Shown one piece after another: positions 1 to 6,274 of a stretch of DNA of 13,106 nt. The stretch comes from JACDHQ01 sp036401195. GTDB lineage: Bacteria > Gemmatimonadota > Gemmatimonadetes > Gemmatimonadales > Gemmatimonadaceae. Numbering within the stretch: the stretch's first letter is position 1; each line of letters opens with the position of its first letter. The notes under the pieces are model-generated. The model had not been told where the DNA came from. It did not search any database and saw only the letters and a program-made list of their open reading frames with translations. A program made the position numbers and the translations under genes. The stretch lies in contig DASWVQ010000103.1 of NCBI GenBank assembly GCA_036401195.1, positions 1-13,106 of the forward strand. The letters are read 5' to 3'.

Positions 1-1
1 C

Positions 2-466
2 GCGGACGACGTCGCGGCGCTCCAGGAGGCGGTGAAGGACGGCACGATCGACCTGATCGCCACCGACCACGCCCCGCACCACTACGACGAGAAGGAGCGC
101 GAGTTCGCCGACGCCCCCAACGGCATCGTGGGGCTCGAGACGGCGCTCGCGGTGAACCTCACCTGGCTGGTGCAGCCCGGCATCATCTCCGTCAGCACGC
201 TGGTCGACCGGATGGCGTGCGCGCCCGCCCGCGTCTTCCGCCTCCCCGGCGGCACCCTCCGGCGCGGCGCCATCGGCGACGTCACCGTCTTCGATCCCGC
301 CGCGACGTGGGTGGTGGACCCCGCGCGGTTCCGGTCGAAGGGGCGCAACTCCCCCTACGCGGGGCGGGAGCTCACCGGCGTGGTGCACTACACGATCGTG
401 GACGGCCGCGTCATCCATCGCGCGGCCCCTGCGCCGGCCCCGGCCGCGGGCGCGGAGGGGCGCTGA
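2..466 (+). CDS. pyrC: Dihydroorotase, C-terminal part (5' end outside window)
   Basis: Dihydroorotase closes N-carbamoyl-aspartate to dihydroorotate, the third step of pyrimidine synthesis, in the cytoplasm. The reading frame is open from the first bases of the window, so the start and the N-terminal metal-binding HxH motif lie upstream. The visible 154 residues contain the family signature IDLIATDHAPH, with the catalytic/metal-site Asp at fragment residue 22. They also contain the late class I motif FRSKGRNSPYAGRELTG, followed by the closing beta-strand segment (VVHYTIVDGRVIH) of the amidohydrolase fold. The tail is a short Ala/Pro-rich stretch. The SKGRNSPYAG motif points to dihydroorotase rather than hydantoinase or allantoinase. 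The TGA stop at 464-466 overlaps the proposed CTG start of the next gene, suggesting a pyr operon with coupled translation. Confidence 0.93.
   Translation, partial: ADDVAALQEAVKDGTIDLIATDHAPHHYDEKEREFADAPNGIVGLETALAVNLTWLVQPGIISVSTLVDRMACAPARVFRLPGGTLRRGAIGDVTVFDPAATWVVDPARFRSKGRNSPYAGRELTGVVHYTIVDGRVIHRAAPAPAPAAGAEGR
454..465 (+). promoter_or_regulatory. Shine-Dalgarno and CTG start of the aldolase-family gene
   Basis: GGAGG at 454-458 lies four bases before CTG at 463-465. No ATG, GTG or TTG occurs in this frame between the pyrC stop and the conserved AEGNVSVR motif. The next in-frame GTG codons are inside that motif, too late for a whole protein. With the CTG start, the metal ligands fall at E76, H95, H97 and H158. 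That is three residues above the E. coli FucA ligands (E73, H92, H94, H155), as expected for a full-length protein. Confidence 0.55.
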
Positions 467-1155
467 CCCGCCGGCACCTCGACCCGCGGGAGGAGATCGC
501 CCTCACCTGCCGCCGCCTCTGGGAGCGCGGCCTCATCGCGGGGGCGGAGGGAAACGTGTCGGTGCGGCTGGCCGGGGACCGGATCCTCGCCACCCCCGCC
601 GGCGTCGCGAAGGTCGACCTGCGCCCCGAGGACTGCGTCGAGCTCACCCTCGCCGGTGAGCCGGTCGGCGCCGGCCGCGCCTCGACCGAGATCCGCATGC
701 ACCTGCGCATCTACCAGCGTCGTCCCGACCTGCGCGCGGTGGTGCACGCCCACCCGCCCGTCGCCACCGGCTTCGCCGTGGCGGGGCAGGGGCTCGTCGC
801 CCCGGTGCATCCCGAGATTATCTTCCAGCTCGGATGGGTCCCCCTGGTGCCCTACGGCACCCCGGGCACCGCCGAGCTGCCGGACGCCATGGAGCCCTTC
901 CTGGCGACCCACGCCGCCTGGCTCCTCGCCAGCCACGGGGCCACCACGGCGGGGGCGACGCTGGCGCAGGCGCACCAGCGGATGGAAGCGCTCGAGGCCG
1001 CCGCCCGGATCGAGCTCACCGCCCGGCAGCTCGGTTGCGTGAACACCCTCAGCGCGTCACAGGTGGAGACGCTGCTCGCCACGCGGGCGGCCATGGGAAT
1101 CCGCGATCCGCACCCCGGCCCCCCGCCGGGGGCCCGGTCGCCAGCGGAGGAGTAG
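463..1155 (+). CDS. Class II aldolase/adducin family protein (FucA-like)
   Basis: A 230-residue Zn-dependent class II aldolase, matching the usual length (~215 aa). Family members split or dehydrate phosphorylated sugars, e.g. L-fuculose-1-phosphate or L-ribulose-5-phosphate. Visible motifs are the N-terminal phosphate-binding loop AEGNVSVR, the GVAKVDLRPEDCV segment, the catalytic Glu in STEIRMH (E76), the paired Zn ligands in HAHPP (H95, H97) and the third Zn ligand in ASHGA (H158). All active-site residues are present, so it should be an active enzyme. The substrate cannot be assigned: fuculose-1-phosphate aldolase, methylthioribulose-1-phosphate dehydratase and uncharacterised members look alike at this level. 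The N-terminus depends on an unusual CTG start that overlaps the pyrC stop (CTGA). An earlier in-frame ATG at 217 lies deep inside pyrC and is unlikely. The TAG stop directly abuts the ATG of the next gene. Confidence 0.88.
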   Translation: MTRRHLDPREEIALTCRRLWERGLIAGAEGNVSVRLAGDRILATPAGVAKVDLRPEDCVELTLAGEPVGAGRASTEIRMHLRIYQRRPDLRAVVHAHPPVATGFAVAGQGLVAPVHPEIIFQLGWVPLVPYGTPGTAELPDAMEPFLATHAAWLLASHGATTAGATLAQAHQRMEALEAAARIELTARQLGCVNTLSASQVETLLATRAAMGIRDPHPGPPPGARSPAEE

Positions 1156-2184
1156 ATGGGAGAGCAGGACGTCGTGCAGGAGATCTCGTCGCTCGTGGAG
1201 GAGCGGCGCCGCTTCGAGCAGTGGATCGTCGCGCTGGATGCGCGCCGCGCCACCACGCCGCCGCACGTCTTCGATCGCGTGCGGGCGGACTACACGGCGC
1301 GGCTCCAGGGGGTGCTGGCCAGGCTGGACGACTTCATGCCCCGGCTGCGCGAGCTGGAGGCGGGCCTCATCGCGCGACTGGAGGCGGCGCACGGCGCCAT
1401 CCGCGAGGTGGAGGACCATCGCGCCGAGTCGGAGCTGCGCGCGCACGTGGGCGAGCTCTCCGCCGCCGACTGGACGCAGGTGCAGGAGGACTCGGCCACC
1501 CGCCTCTCCGCCCTGGGCGACGAGCTGCAGGGGATCGAGCGCGAGCTCGCGAGCGTCCGGGACCTGATGAGCGGCGGGACACCCCCCGGTTCGCCGGCGG
1601 TCCCCGCCCTCCCCGAGCCCTCGGTGAGCTACGACACGGAGGTCCGCGCCGCCCCCGCCATGGTCGCCGACGCCGTGGCCCCCGCCCGGTCCGAACCGGA
1701 GCCCGACCCGGAGCCCGAACCCGAGCCGGAGCCCGTGCCGCTGGTGGAGGATTACGTCCTCCCCGAGGCGCCCCCGCCGGCGGCCACCGCGCCGAAGCCC
1801 GTGATCACCGACTCGCTCCCCTGGCTCGACCCGATCCCCTACAAGGATTCGTCGTCGCACCCGATCGTGGCCGACGATTCGCCGATGCCCGAGGCCCCCG
1901 CCGCGCCCGCGCCCGAACCGGCGCGCCTGTCGGGGGCGGTCGAGCGCCCGGTGGACGACTCGCTCGGGATCTTCGTGCAGGGGAGCGCGACCGACGACCT
2001 CCTCCCCACGCAGCGCACGAGCAAGGAGACCCCGCTCGCGTCGCACGTCTCGTCGAACAACCCGATGGTGCTGAAGAGCGAGGGCCCCGCGACGAAGACG
2101 CTCAAGTGCAGCGAGTGCGGGTCGATGAACGTCCCGACGGAGTGGTACTGCGAGCGGTGCGGGGCGGAGCTGGCGGCGCTCTGA
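1156..2184 (+). CDS. Coiled-coil protein with Pro-Glu repeat and C-terminal zinc ribbon, function unknown
   Basis: I do not recognise a named family over the full 342 residues. Residues ~1-137 are charged and helical with Leu/Arg/Glu periodicity (e.g. RLDDFMPRLRELEAGLIARL), probably a coiled coil. A disordered linker follows, rich in Pro/Ala, with an alternating Pro-Glu run at ~179-194 (EPEPDPEPEPEPEP). The last 27 residues form a compact zinc ribbon with Cys at 318, 321, 332 and 335 (CX2C-X10-CX2C). There is no signal peptide or membrane segment, so it is probably cytoplasmic. The start is ATG at 1156 with GGAGG eight bases upstream; it directly abuts the aldolase stop and is the last gene before the terminator at 2262-2298. 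The architecture (oligomerising head, flexible linker, zinc finger) suggests a scaffold or nucleic-acid/protein adaptor, but that is a guess. Confidence 0.8.
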   Translation: MGEQDVVQEISSLVEERRRFEQWIVALDARRATTPPHVFDRVRADYTARLQGVLARLDDFMPRLRELEAGLIARLEAAHGAIREVEDHRAESELRAHVGELSAADWTQVQEDSATRLSALGDELQGIERELASVRDLMSGGTPPGSPAVPALPEPSVSYDTEVRAAPAMVADAVAPARSEPEPDPEPEPEPEPVPLVEDYVLPEAPPPAATAPKPVITDSLPWLDPIPYKDSSSHPIVADDSPMPEAPAAPAPEPARLSGAVERPVDDSLGIFVQGSATDDLLPTQRTSKETPLASHVSSNNPMVLKSEGPATKTLKCSECGSMNVPTEWYCERCGAELAAL

Positions 2185-2261
2185 GGATCGAGATCCGGAT
2201 CGGCCACTGACGGCTGGGGCACTCGGCCCTCGGCCCTCAGCGCTCGGCAGGAAATCGGAAT

Positions 2262-2298
2262 CGAGCGGCGCGCGAGGGCGCGCGCGCTCGTTTTCCTT
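2262..2298 (+). terminator. Intrinsic terminator of the pyrC-aldolase-zinc ribbon operon
   Basis: A very GC-rich hairpin: CGAGCG plus GCGCGC (2262-2273), loop GAGG (2274-2277), and the complementary arm 2278-2290 with one bulged G at 2284, giving 12 base pairs. It is followed at once by TTTTCCTT (2291-2298). It lies about 80 bases after the zinc-ribbon stop codon, inside the large palindrome. Confidence 0.75.
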
Positions 2299-2336
2299 AT
2301 CCGGCGACGTTCACCTCATGCGGTTCGCGCGCTAAA

Positions 2337-2353
2337 GGGCGGCGCAGCCGCCC
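2337..2353. repeat. Small perfect hairpin in the palindrome core
   Basis: GGGCGGC and GCCGCCC form a perfect 7-bp stem around a 3-base GCA loop. There is no U-tract on either side, so it is more likely part of the repeat element than a terminator. Confidence 0.6.
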
Positions 2354-2427
2354 AGGCGCGCTTCCGATCCCGGAGCCGAGGGCCGAGGGCCGAGAGCCGA
2401 GGGCCCAAGCCGTCAGTGGCCGTTCCC

Positions 2428-2464
2428 CACAAACGAAAACGCCGGCCCCGCGGGACCGGCGTTT
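2428..2464 (-). terminator. Intrinsic terminator of rpsT
   Basis: On the - strand, 20 bases after the rpsT stop, AAACGCCGG pairs with CCGGCGTTT (9 bp). The stem extends through a T-G wobble and a CCC/GGG pairing. It is followed by TTTTCGTTTG reading leftward. The + strand arms are at 2437-2445 and 2456-2464. Confidence 0.75.
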
Positions 2465-2484
2465 CACTTTCCACCAGCGAAGGC

Positions 2485-2727
2485 TTACTTCGCGGCCGCC
2501 TGGCGGGCGAGCTGGCTCTTCTGGCGCGCGGCGGTGTTCTTGTGCACCAGCCCCTTCCGCGCGGCGCGGTCGAGGAGGGCGACGGCGGAGGCCTGGTCGG
2601 CGGGGGCGGCCCCGGCGGCCTTCGCGCGCTTCAGCGCGGTACGCAGCGCCGAGCGCTGGGCGCGGTTGCGCACAGTCGCGGCGCGCGACTTCCGCATGTT
2701 CTTCTTGGCGGACGCAATGTTCGGCAC
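2485..2727 (-). CDS. rpsT: 30S ribosomal protein S20
   Basis: S20 binds 16S rRNA early in 30S subunit assembly. The 80-residue product is close to the family's usual length (~85-90 aa). It begins with the hallmark MPNIASAKKNMRKS and continues as a Lys/Arg/Ala-rich helical bundle, with LLDRAARKGLVHKNTAARQKS near the end. This is the standard S20 C-terminal motif (GxIHkNkAARkKSrL). The start is GTG at 2725-2727, supported by GGAG on the - strand (2735-2738) seven bases upstream. It is a single-gene unit with its own promoter (2777-2805) and terminator (2428-2464), divergent from the M50-scpAB operon. S20 genes are often translated from a non-ATG start and are autoregulated in E. coli. The GTG start here fits that pattern, but autoregulation is inferred. 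Confidence 0.97.
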   Translation of the reverse strand: MPNIASAKKNMRKSRAATVRNRAQRSALRTALKRAKAAGAAPADQASAVALLDRAARKGLVHKNTAARQKSQLARQAAAK

Positions 2728-2776
2728 TTACGATCTCCAGAAATCCTGTTGGGAAGTAATTCTTTGCAAGACCTGA

Positions 2777-2805
2777 ATCCTATCGGGCGGAGCGGTCCAT
2801 GTCAA
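2777..2805 (-). promoter_or_regulatory. Sigma-70-type promoter of rpsT
   Basis: Reading the - strand, TTGACA (2800-2805, perfect -35) is followed by a 17-base spacer and TAGGAT (2777-2782, -10). This places transcription start near 2770, about 43 bases before the GTG start. The near-consensus sequence fits a highly expressed ribosomal protein gene. Confidence 0.75.
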
Positions 2806-2836
2806 GCTGCCACAGCGGGTTGTGACTCCCGTCCCT

Positions 2837-2865
2837 TTGACCTGACCCCCTGCCTCCGCTAGCTT
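2837..2865 (+). promoter_or_regulatory. Sigma-70-type promoter of the M50-scpA-scpB-rluB operon
   Basis: TTGACC (2837-2842), a 17-base spacer and TAGCTT (2860-2865) form a near-consensus promoter. It predicts a ~80-base, C-rich leader before the GTG at 2951. It sits back to back with the rpsT promoter, the two -35 boxes being 31 bases apart, so expression of the two units may be linked. Confidence 0.6.
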
Positions 2866-2950
2866 CCCCCCGGTTCCGCCGCGCCCCACGCCACCCCGGC
2901 CGCGCCCCCTGCGCCTGGCCAGCCGCGCGACGCCACTCCCAGCCCATCCG

Positions 2951-3640
2951 GTGGAGACGCTCCAGAGCATCCTCCTCGTCGCTCCCGTCCTCCTCTTTTC
3001 GGTCGTCGCCCACGAGGTCGCCCATGGCTGGGCCGCCCTCTCCCAGGGCGACACGACCGCCCGGGACCTGGGCCGCCTGAGCTGGAATCCCATCAAGCAC
3101 GTGGATCCCTTCATGACGGTGCTCCTTCCGGTCATGATGCTCGTCGCCTCCGGCGGCAAGATCGCCCTCGGCGGCGCCAAGCCCGTGCCGGTGGACCCTC
3201 GCAACTATCGCCACTACCGCCGCGGCGACATCATCGTCTCCCTGGCCGGCGTCTTCACCAACCTGCTCGTCGCCATCGGCTGCACCGCCCTCGCCGCCCT
3301 CTTCGGCGTCCTGGGGCAGGGCGGGGGCGGGATCGCCCCCTCCCTGGTGATCCTCCAGGAGATGATGCTCCTCGGGATCTACATCAACTGGATCCTCATC
3401 CTGTTCAACCTGATCCCGCTCCCCCCGCTCGATGGGTCGCACGTGCTCAAGCACCTGCTCCCCCGGCGCCTGGCCATCGCCTACGTGCGATTCGGCCGCT
3501 ACGGGATCCTCGTCCTGGCCATCCTGCTCTATCTTGGGGCGCTGGAGAAATGGCTCCGCCCCGCGGAGCTGGCGGCGCGCGCCATGATCGGCGTCGTCGC
3601 GCCAACCCTGCTTCCTCCCAACGCCGACTGGCTGCGCTGA
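2951..3640 (+). CDS. Site-2 protease-like M50 membrane metallopeptidase
   Basis: A 229-residue polytopic membrane protein of the M50 family (YwhC/FtsH-extracellular-protease type), predicted to cut substrates within the inner membrane. The first helix carries the zinc motif HEVAHG (H21, E22, H25). The second motif, NLIPLPPLDG (N153 to D161), supplies the third zinc ligand, Asp. Hydrophobic helices are visible around residues 5-25, 52-70, 92-118, 130-155 and 178-198. There is no PDZ domain, so it is a minimal member rather than an RseP type. The GTG start at 2951 has no clear Shine-Dalgarno but fits the family's short N-terminus right before helix 1. It is the first gene of the operon and the next start is 7 bases after its stop. 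In many bacteria an M50 peptidase gene lies beside scpA/scpB, often with trpS between; trpS is absent here. Confidence 0.9.
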   Translation: METLQSILLVAPVLLFSVVAHEVAHGWAALSQGDTTARDLGRLSWNPIKHVDPFMTVLLPVMMLVASGGKIALGGAKPVPVDPRNYRHYRRGDIIVSLAGVFTNLLVAIGCTALAALFGVLGQGGGGIAPSLVILQEMMLLGIYINWILILFNLIPLPPLDGSHVLKHLLPRRLAIAYVRFGRYGILVLAILLYLGALEKWLRPAELAARAMIGVVAPTLLPPNADWLR

Positions 3641-3647
3641 TCTCCCG

Positions 3648-4391
3648 GTGACCCAACCGACCCCCGCGGCGACCATCGACGCCACGCCAGCCTTCGCCAT
3701 CGACCTCCCCGCCTTCTCGGGGCCGCTGGAGCTGCTCCTCACCCTCATCCGTGAGGAGCAGGTCGACATCTACGACATCCCCATCGCGCGCATCGCCGAG
3801 CAGTTCGTGAAGGCCATCCGCTCGATGGAGCTCAACGAGGCGGCCGAGTACCTCGAGATGGCGGCGCGGCTGCTCCGCATCAAGGCGCAGATGCTCCTCC
3901 CGCGCCCCGACGGCGAGGAGGCGTGGGAGGATCCGCGCGCGGAGCTGGTGCGTCGCCTGCTGGAGTACCAGCAGATGCGCGAGGTGGTGGACGTCCTCGA
4001 GCGCCGCGGCGAGGATCGCCGCAACCGCTTCGGGCGCGCCTTCATCCCCAGCCAGGCGGCGCCCCCGCAGGCCCCGCTCGCCCTCTCCCTCGCCGAGCTG
4101 CTCGCCGCCGTCGATCGGGTGTTGCGGGCCACGAAGCGCCCCACCCTGCACGAAGTGGTGGCCCGCCCCCTCGACGTGCCGGGCGCGATCACGATCATCC
4201 GCGCCGCCCTCGCCCTCCGCACGCGCATGATGTGGAGCGACATCGTGCAGCAGGGGGCCGAGCCCTGGCAGGTCCTCTCCGCGCTCCTCGGCCTGCTGGA
4301 GATGGCCAAGCTCGGGGAGCTGAAAGTGAACCAGCCGAAACCGTTTGCCGACGTGGAGATCTCGAGTGACACCGCTAGCGAAGCTGCTTGA
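3648..4391 (+). CDS. scpA: Segregation and condensation protein A
   Basis: ScpA is the kleisin subunit that bridges the heads of the SMC dimer and binds ScpB, compacting newly replicated origins. The 247-residue product matches the family's length. The N-terminal domain carries the signature FSGPLELLLTLIREEQVDIYD (residues ~24-44), followed by the helical AEYLEMAARLLRIKAQMLLP segment that contacts the SMC neck. A variable middle region follows. The C-terminal winged helix (residues ~180-240, ending ELKVNQPKPFADVEI) should bind the SMC cap. The start is GTG at 3648, chosen because it is the only start before the conserved domain. The 3' end overlaps scpB by 26 bases, so translation of ScpA and ScpB is probably coupled. 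No SMC gene is in the window. Confidence 0.95.
   Translation: MTQPTPAATIDATPAFAIDLPAFSGPLELLLTLIREEQVDIYDIPIARIAEQFVKAIRSMELNEAAEYLEMAARLLRIKAQMLLPRPDGEEAWEDPRAELVRRLLEYQQMREVVDVLERRGEDRRNRFGRAFIPSQAAPPQAPLALSLAELLAAVDRVLRATKRPTLHEVVARPLDVPGAITIIRAALALRTRMMWSDIVQQGAEPWQVLSALLGLLEMAKLGELKVNQPKPFADVEISSDTASEAA
4355..4368 (+). promoter_or_regulatory. Shine-Dalgarno and GTG start of scpB
   Basis: GGAG at 4355-4358 lies seven bases before GTG at 4366-4368, both inside the end of scpA. This favours 4366 over the TTG at 4345, which would add seven residues (MPTWRSR) that are just scpA read in another frame. Confidence 0.7.
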
Positions 4392-5286
4392 AGCCGCCCT
4401 GTTCGCGAGCTCCCGGCCGATCCCGGCCGAGGAGCTGCGCACGCTGGACCCCGAGGCCTCGCCGGCCGCGGTCCAGTCGGCGCTCGACGAGCTGCGCGAG
4501 CACTACGACGTGGATGGCCACGGCGTGGAGCTGGTGGAGCTTGCGGGGGGCTGGCAGATCCTGACGCGCGCGGAGTACACCGAGGCCATCGAGCGCGCAC
4601 AACTCGCGGCGCGTCCGCAGCGGCTCTCCGCCGCCGCGCTCGAGTCGCTCGCGATCATCGCCTACCGCCAGCCGATCGGCCGTGCCGAGATCGAGGAGAT
4701 CCGCGGCGTGGCGGTGGGCGGCGTGCTCAAGTCGCTGCACGAGCGCGGGCTCATCGACGTGGTGGGACGTGGCGAGGGGCTGGGACGCCCGCTGCTGTAT
4801 GGCACGACGCCGCTCTTCCTCGAGCACTTCGCCCTGCGTCACCTCGAGGAGCTTCCGCGCGGCGACGAGCTGGCGATCGCCATGCGCACCGTGGAGCGCG
4901 CGGCCGACGCCGGCGTCTCGCCGGTGGACCGCGAGACGATCGAGAGGGAGACGCGCCGCAACGGGCGCGCGAAGGGCGAGAAGGCGGAGAAGGAGAAGGG
5001 CGACAAGCCCGAGAAGGCGGGGCGTGCCGCGAAGGGAACGGCGGGCCCCCCGGTGGCCACCCCCGCGGGCACCGCCCCCGAGGCTGCCACTGCTGCCACC
5101 GCTGCCGGCGACGGCGCGGTCGCCGTGGAGGCCGCGGGTGAGCGCACCGAGGAGCCCTCGATCGAGGAGCCCCTCGGCGACGAAGGCTCCATCGAGCAGG
5201 CGCGCGGCATGCCAGGTTCCGAAGCGGACGCGATCGACGAGCAGCCCTCGCAGGACGGCGGTTCCCCCGACGCGATCGACGCGTGA
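4366..5286 (+). CDS. scpB: Segregation and condensation protein B with long acidic C-terminal tail
   Basis: ScpB dimerises and wraps ScpA in the SMC-ScpAB complex. The 306-residue product has the usual core of two winged helices in the first ~175 residues. Visible motifs are LLEAALFASSRPIPAEEL at the N-terminus, ESLAIIAYRQPIGRAEIEEI in the second domain, and the family signature GRPLLYGTTPLFLEHF at residues 140-155. ScpB proteins are usually ~180-200 aa, so about 110-130 residues are extra. The extension starts with a charged Lys/Glu segment (GEKAEKEKGDKPEKA), then Ala/Thr/Pro-rich stretches, then an acidic run (EEPSIEEPLGDE), and ends with two copies of DAID. It looks disordered. The stop overlaps the next start by four bases (GTGA, 5283-5286). 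Confidence 0.93.
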   Translation: MTPLAKLLEAALFASSRPIPAEELRTLDPEASPAAVQSALDELREHYDVDGHGVELVELAGGWQILTRAEYTEAIERAQLAARPQRLSAAALESLAIIAYRQPIGRAEIEEIRGVAVGGVLKSLHERGLIDVVGRGEGLGRPLLYGTTPLFLEHFALRHLEELPRGDELAIAMRTVERAADAGVSPVDRETIERETRRNGRAKGEKAEKEKGDKPEKAGRAAKGTAGPPVATPAGTAPEAATAATAAGDGAVAVEAAGERTEEPSIEEPLGDEGSIEQARGMPGSEADAIDEQPSQDGGSPDAIDA

Positions 5287-6266
5287 GCCCCCGCGACGAG
5301 TCGTCCGGGCCGCGGCGCCCGCGCCCCTCGCGGCCCTCGAAGCCGGGAGCGCGACCGGCCGGCGGTCGCGCGAAGGGCGACGGCGCGCGCGGGAGCGGTG
5401 GCGCGAAGGGGAGCCGTCCCTCGGAGGGAACCGGCCCCGCGAAGGGGGGCGCTGGCACGAAGCGAGGCGGTCCATCGCGGGGGGCGGGTGCCCGCGGCGG
5501 CGCACCCTCGCGCCCGCGTCGCGAGCGCGAGCCCGCGCCACTCCCCGTGGAGCCGATGCGCATCCAGCGCGCCCTCGCGCGCGCCGGCATCGCCTCGCGC
5601 CGCAAGGCCGAGGAGCTCATCACCGCCGGGCGGGTGACGGTGAACGGGCTCCCCGCGAAGACGGGGATGACTGTGCACCCGGTGCGCGACCGCATCGAGG
5701 TGGACGGCACGCCGGTCGCTGCCCCGGCGCGCGCGCAGTGGGTCGTGCTCCACAAGCCCGCGGGGGTGCTCACCACCCGCAGCGATCCGGGGGGCCGGAA
5801 GACGGTGTTCGACCTCGTCCCCGACGCGCCGGGCCTCACCTACGTGGGGCGGCTCGACTACCTCACCGAGGGAGTCCTCCTCCTCACCACCGACGGCGCC
5901 GCCGCGCACCGCCTCACGCACCCGAGCCGCGAAGTCGAGCGGACCTACCTCGCCACCGTGCGGGGCAACATCACCCTCGCGGTGCGCGAGCTGAAGGGCG
6001 GGGTGGAGCTCGAGGACGGGATCGTCTACCCGCGCAGCGTCGCCGCCCACCCGCTGGGGCGGGGGAAGGCCGAGCTGGAGATCACCATCGCCGAGGGGCG
6101 CAACCGCGAGGTGCGCCGCATGTGCACCGCGGTGGGGCTCGAGGTGGAACGCCTGGTGCGGACCGCCTTCGGCCCGGTGGCGCTGGGAACGCTCCCCCCC
6201 GGGGAGGTGCGCCAGCTCACACCCGCCGAGCGTCGCGCCGTGGAAGCGCTCGTGCGCGAGGACTAG
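5283..6266 (+). CDS. rluB: RluB-family rRNA pseudouridine synthase with basic N-terminal extension
   Basis: RluB-type enzymes convert a uridine of 23S rRNA (U2605 in E. coli) to pseudouridine; RsuA and RluE/RluF are close relatives with other sites. The conserved protein starts at ~residue 92 with an S4 RNA-binding domain (MRIQRALARAGIASRRKAEE, to ~140). The catalytic domain follows, with HKPAGVLTT and the active-site loop GRLDYLTEGVLLLTTDG (catalytic Asp192), then RNREVRRMC and a VERLVRTAFGP ending typical of the family. Residues 1-91 are a Gly/Arg/Pro/Ala/Lys-rich low-complexity basic region, perhaps an RNA-binding tail. The GTG start at 5283 overlaps the scpB stop but lacks a Shine-Dalgarno. 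ATG 5556, with a GGAG only three bases upstream, would give a conventional 236-residue enzyme. It is the last gene of the operon; scpB-rluB adjacency is common in bacteria. Confidence 0.9.
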   Translation: MSPRDESSGPRRPRPSRPSKPGARPAGGRAKGDGARGSGGAKGSRPSEGTGPAKGGAGTKRGGPSRGAGARGGAPSRPRREREPAPLPVEPMRIQRALARAGIASRRKAEELITAGRVTVNGLPAKTGMTVHPVRDRIEVDGTPVAAPARAQWVVLHKPAGVLTTRSDPGGRKTVFDLVPDAPGLTYVGRLDYLTEGVLLLTTDGAAAHRLTHPSREVERTYLATVRGNITLAVRELKGGVELEDGIVYPRSVAAHPLGRGKAELEITIAEGRNREVRRMCTAVGLEVERLVRTAFGPVALGTLPPGEVRQLTPAERRAVEALVRED

Positions 6267-6274
6267 CCCGTTGT

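Larger units (their letters stand above)
2202..2421. repeat. Large imperfect palindrome with heptameric arms (MITE- or BIME-like)
   Basis: This element fills most of the 300 bp between the zinc-ribbon gene and rpsT. The outer ends are a perfect 14-base inverted repeat: GGCCACTGACGGCT at 2202-2215 and its complement at 2408-2421. Inside each arm are diverged tandem heptamers of the type CCTCGGC (2222-2249) and GCCGAGG (2374-2405), so the arms keep pairing for roughly 45-60 bases with small gaps. An inner pair ATCGGAA/TTCCGAT is also seen (2254-2260 and 2362-2368). The core holds two local hairpins, at 2262-2290 and 2337-2353. There is no coding capacity and no clear target-site duplication. 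It is probably a non-autonomous dispersed element, though genome copies cannot be counted from here. Confidence 0.75.

Noticed and set aside
2188..2201. Short hairpin GGATC/GATCC right after the zinc-ribbon gene as terminator
   Set aside because: Only five base pairs and no U-tract; the hairpin at 2262-2298 is far better.
834..2210. Long + strand open frame (458 codons) across the aldolase and zinc-ribbon genes
   Set aside because: Its product is Arg/Gly/Ala/Pro low-complexity with no motif, and it overlaps two genes with clear motifs. Long empty frames are expected at this GC content.
2780..3769. 329-codon - strand open frame opposite the M50 gene
   Set aside because: Asp/Glu/His/Gln-rich shadow of a hydrophobic membrane protein gene; its 3' part would also run through both promoters.
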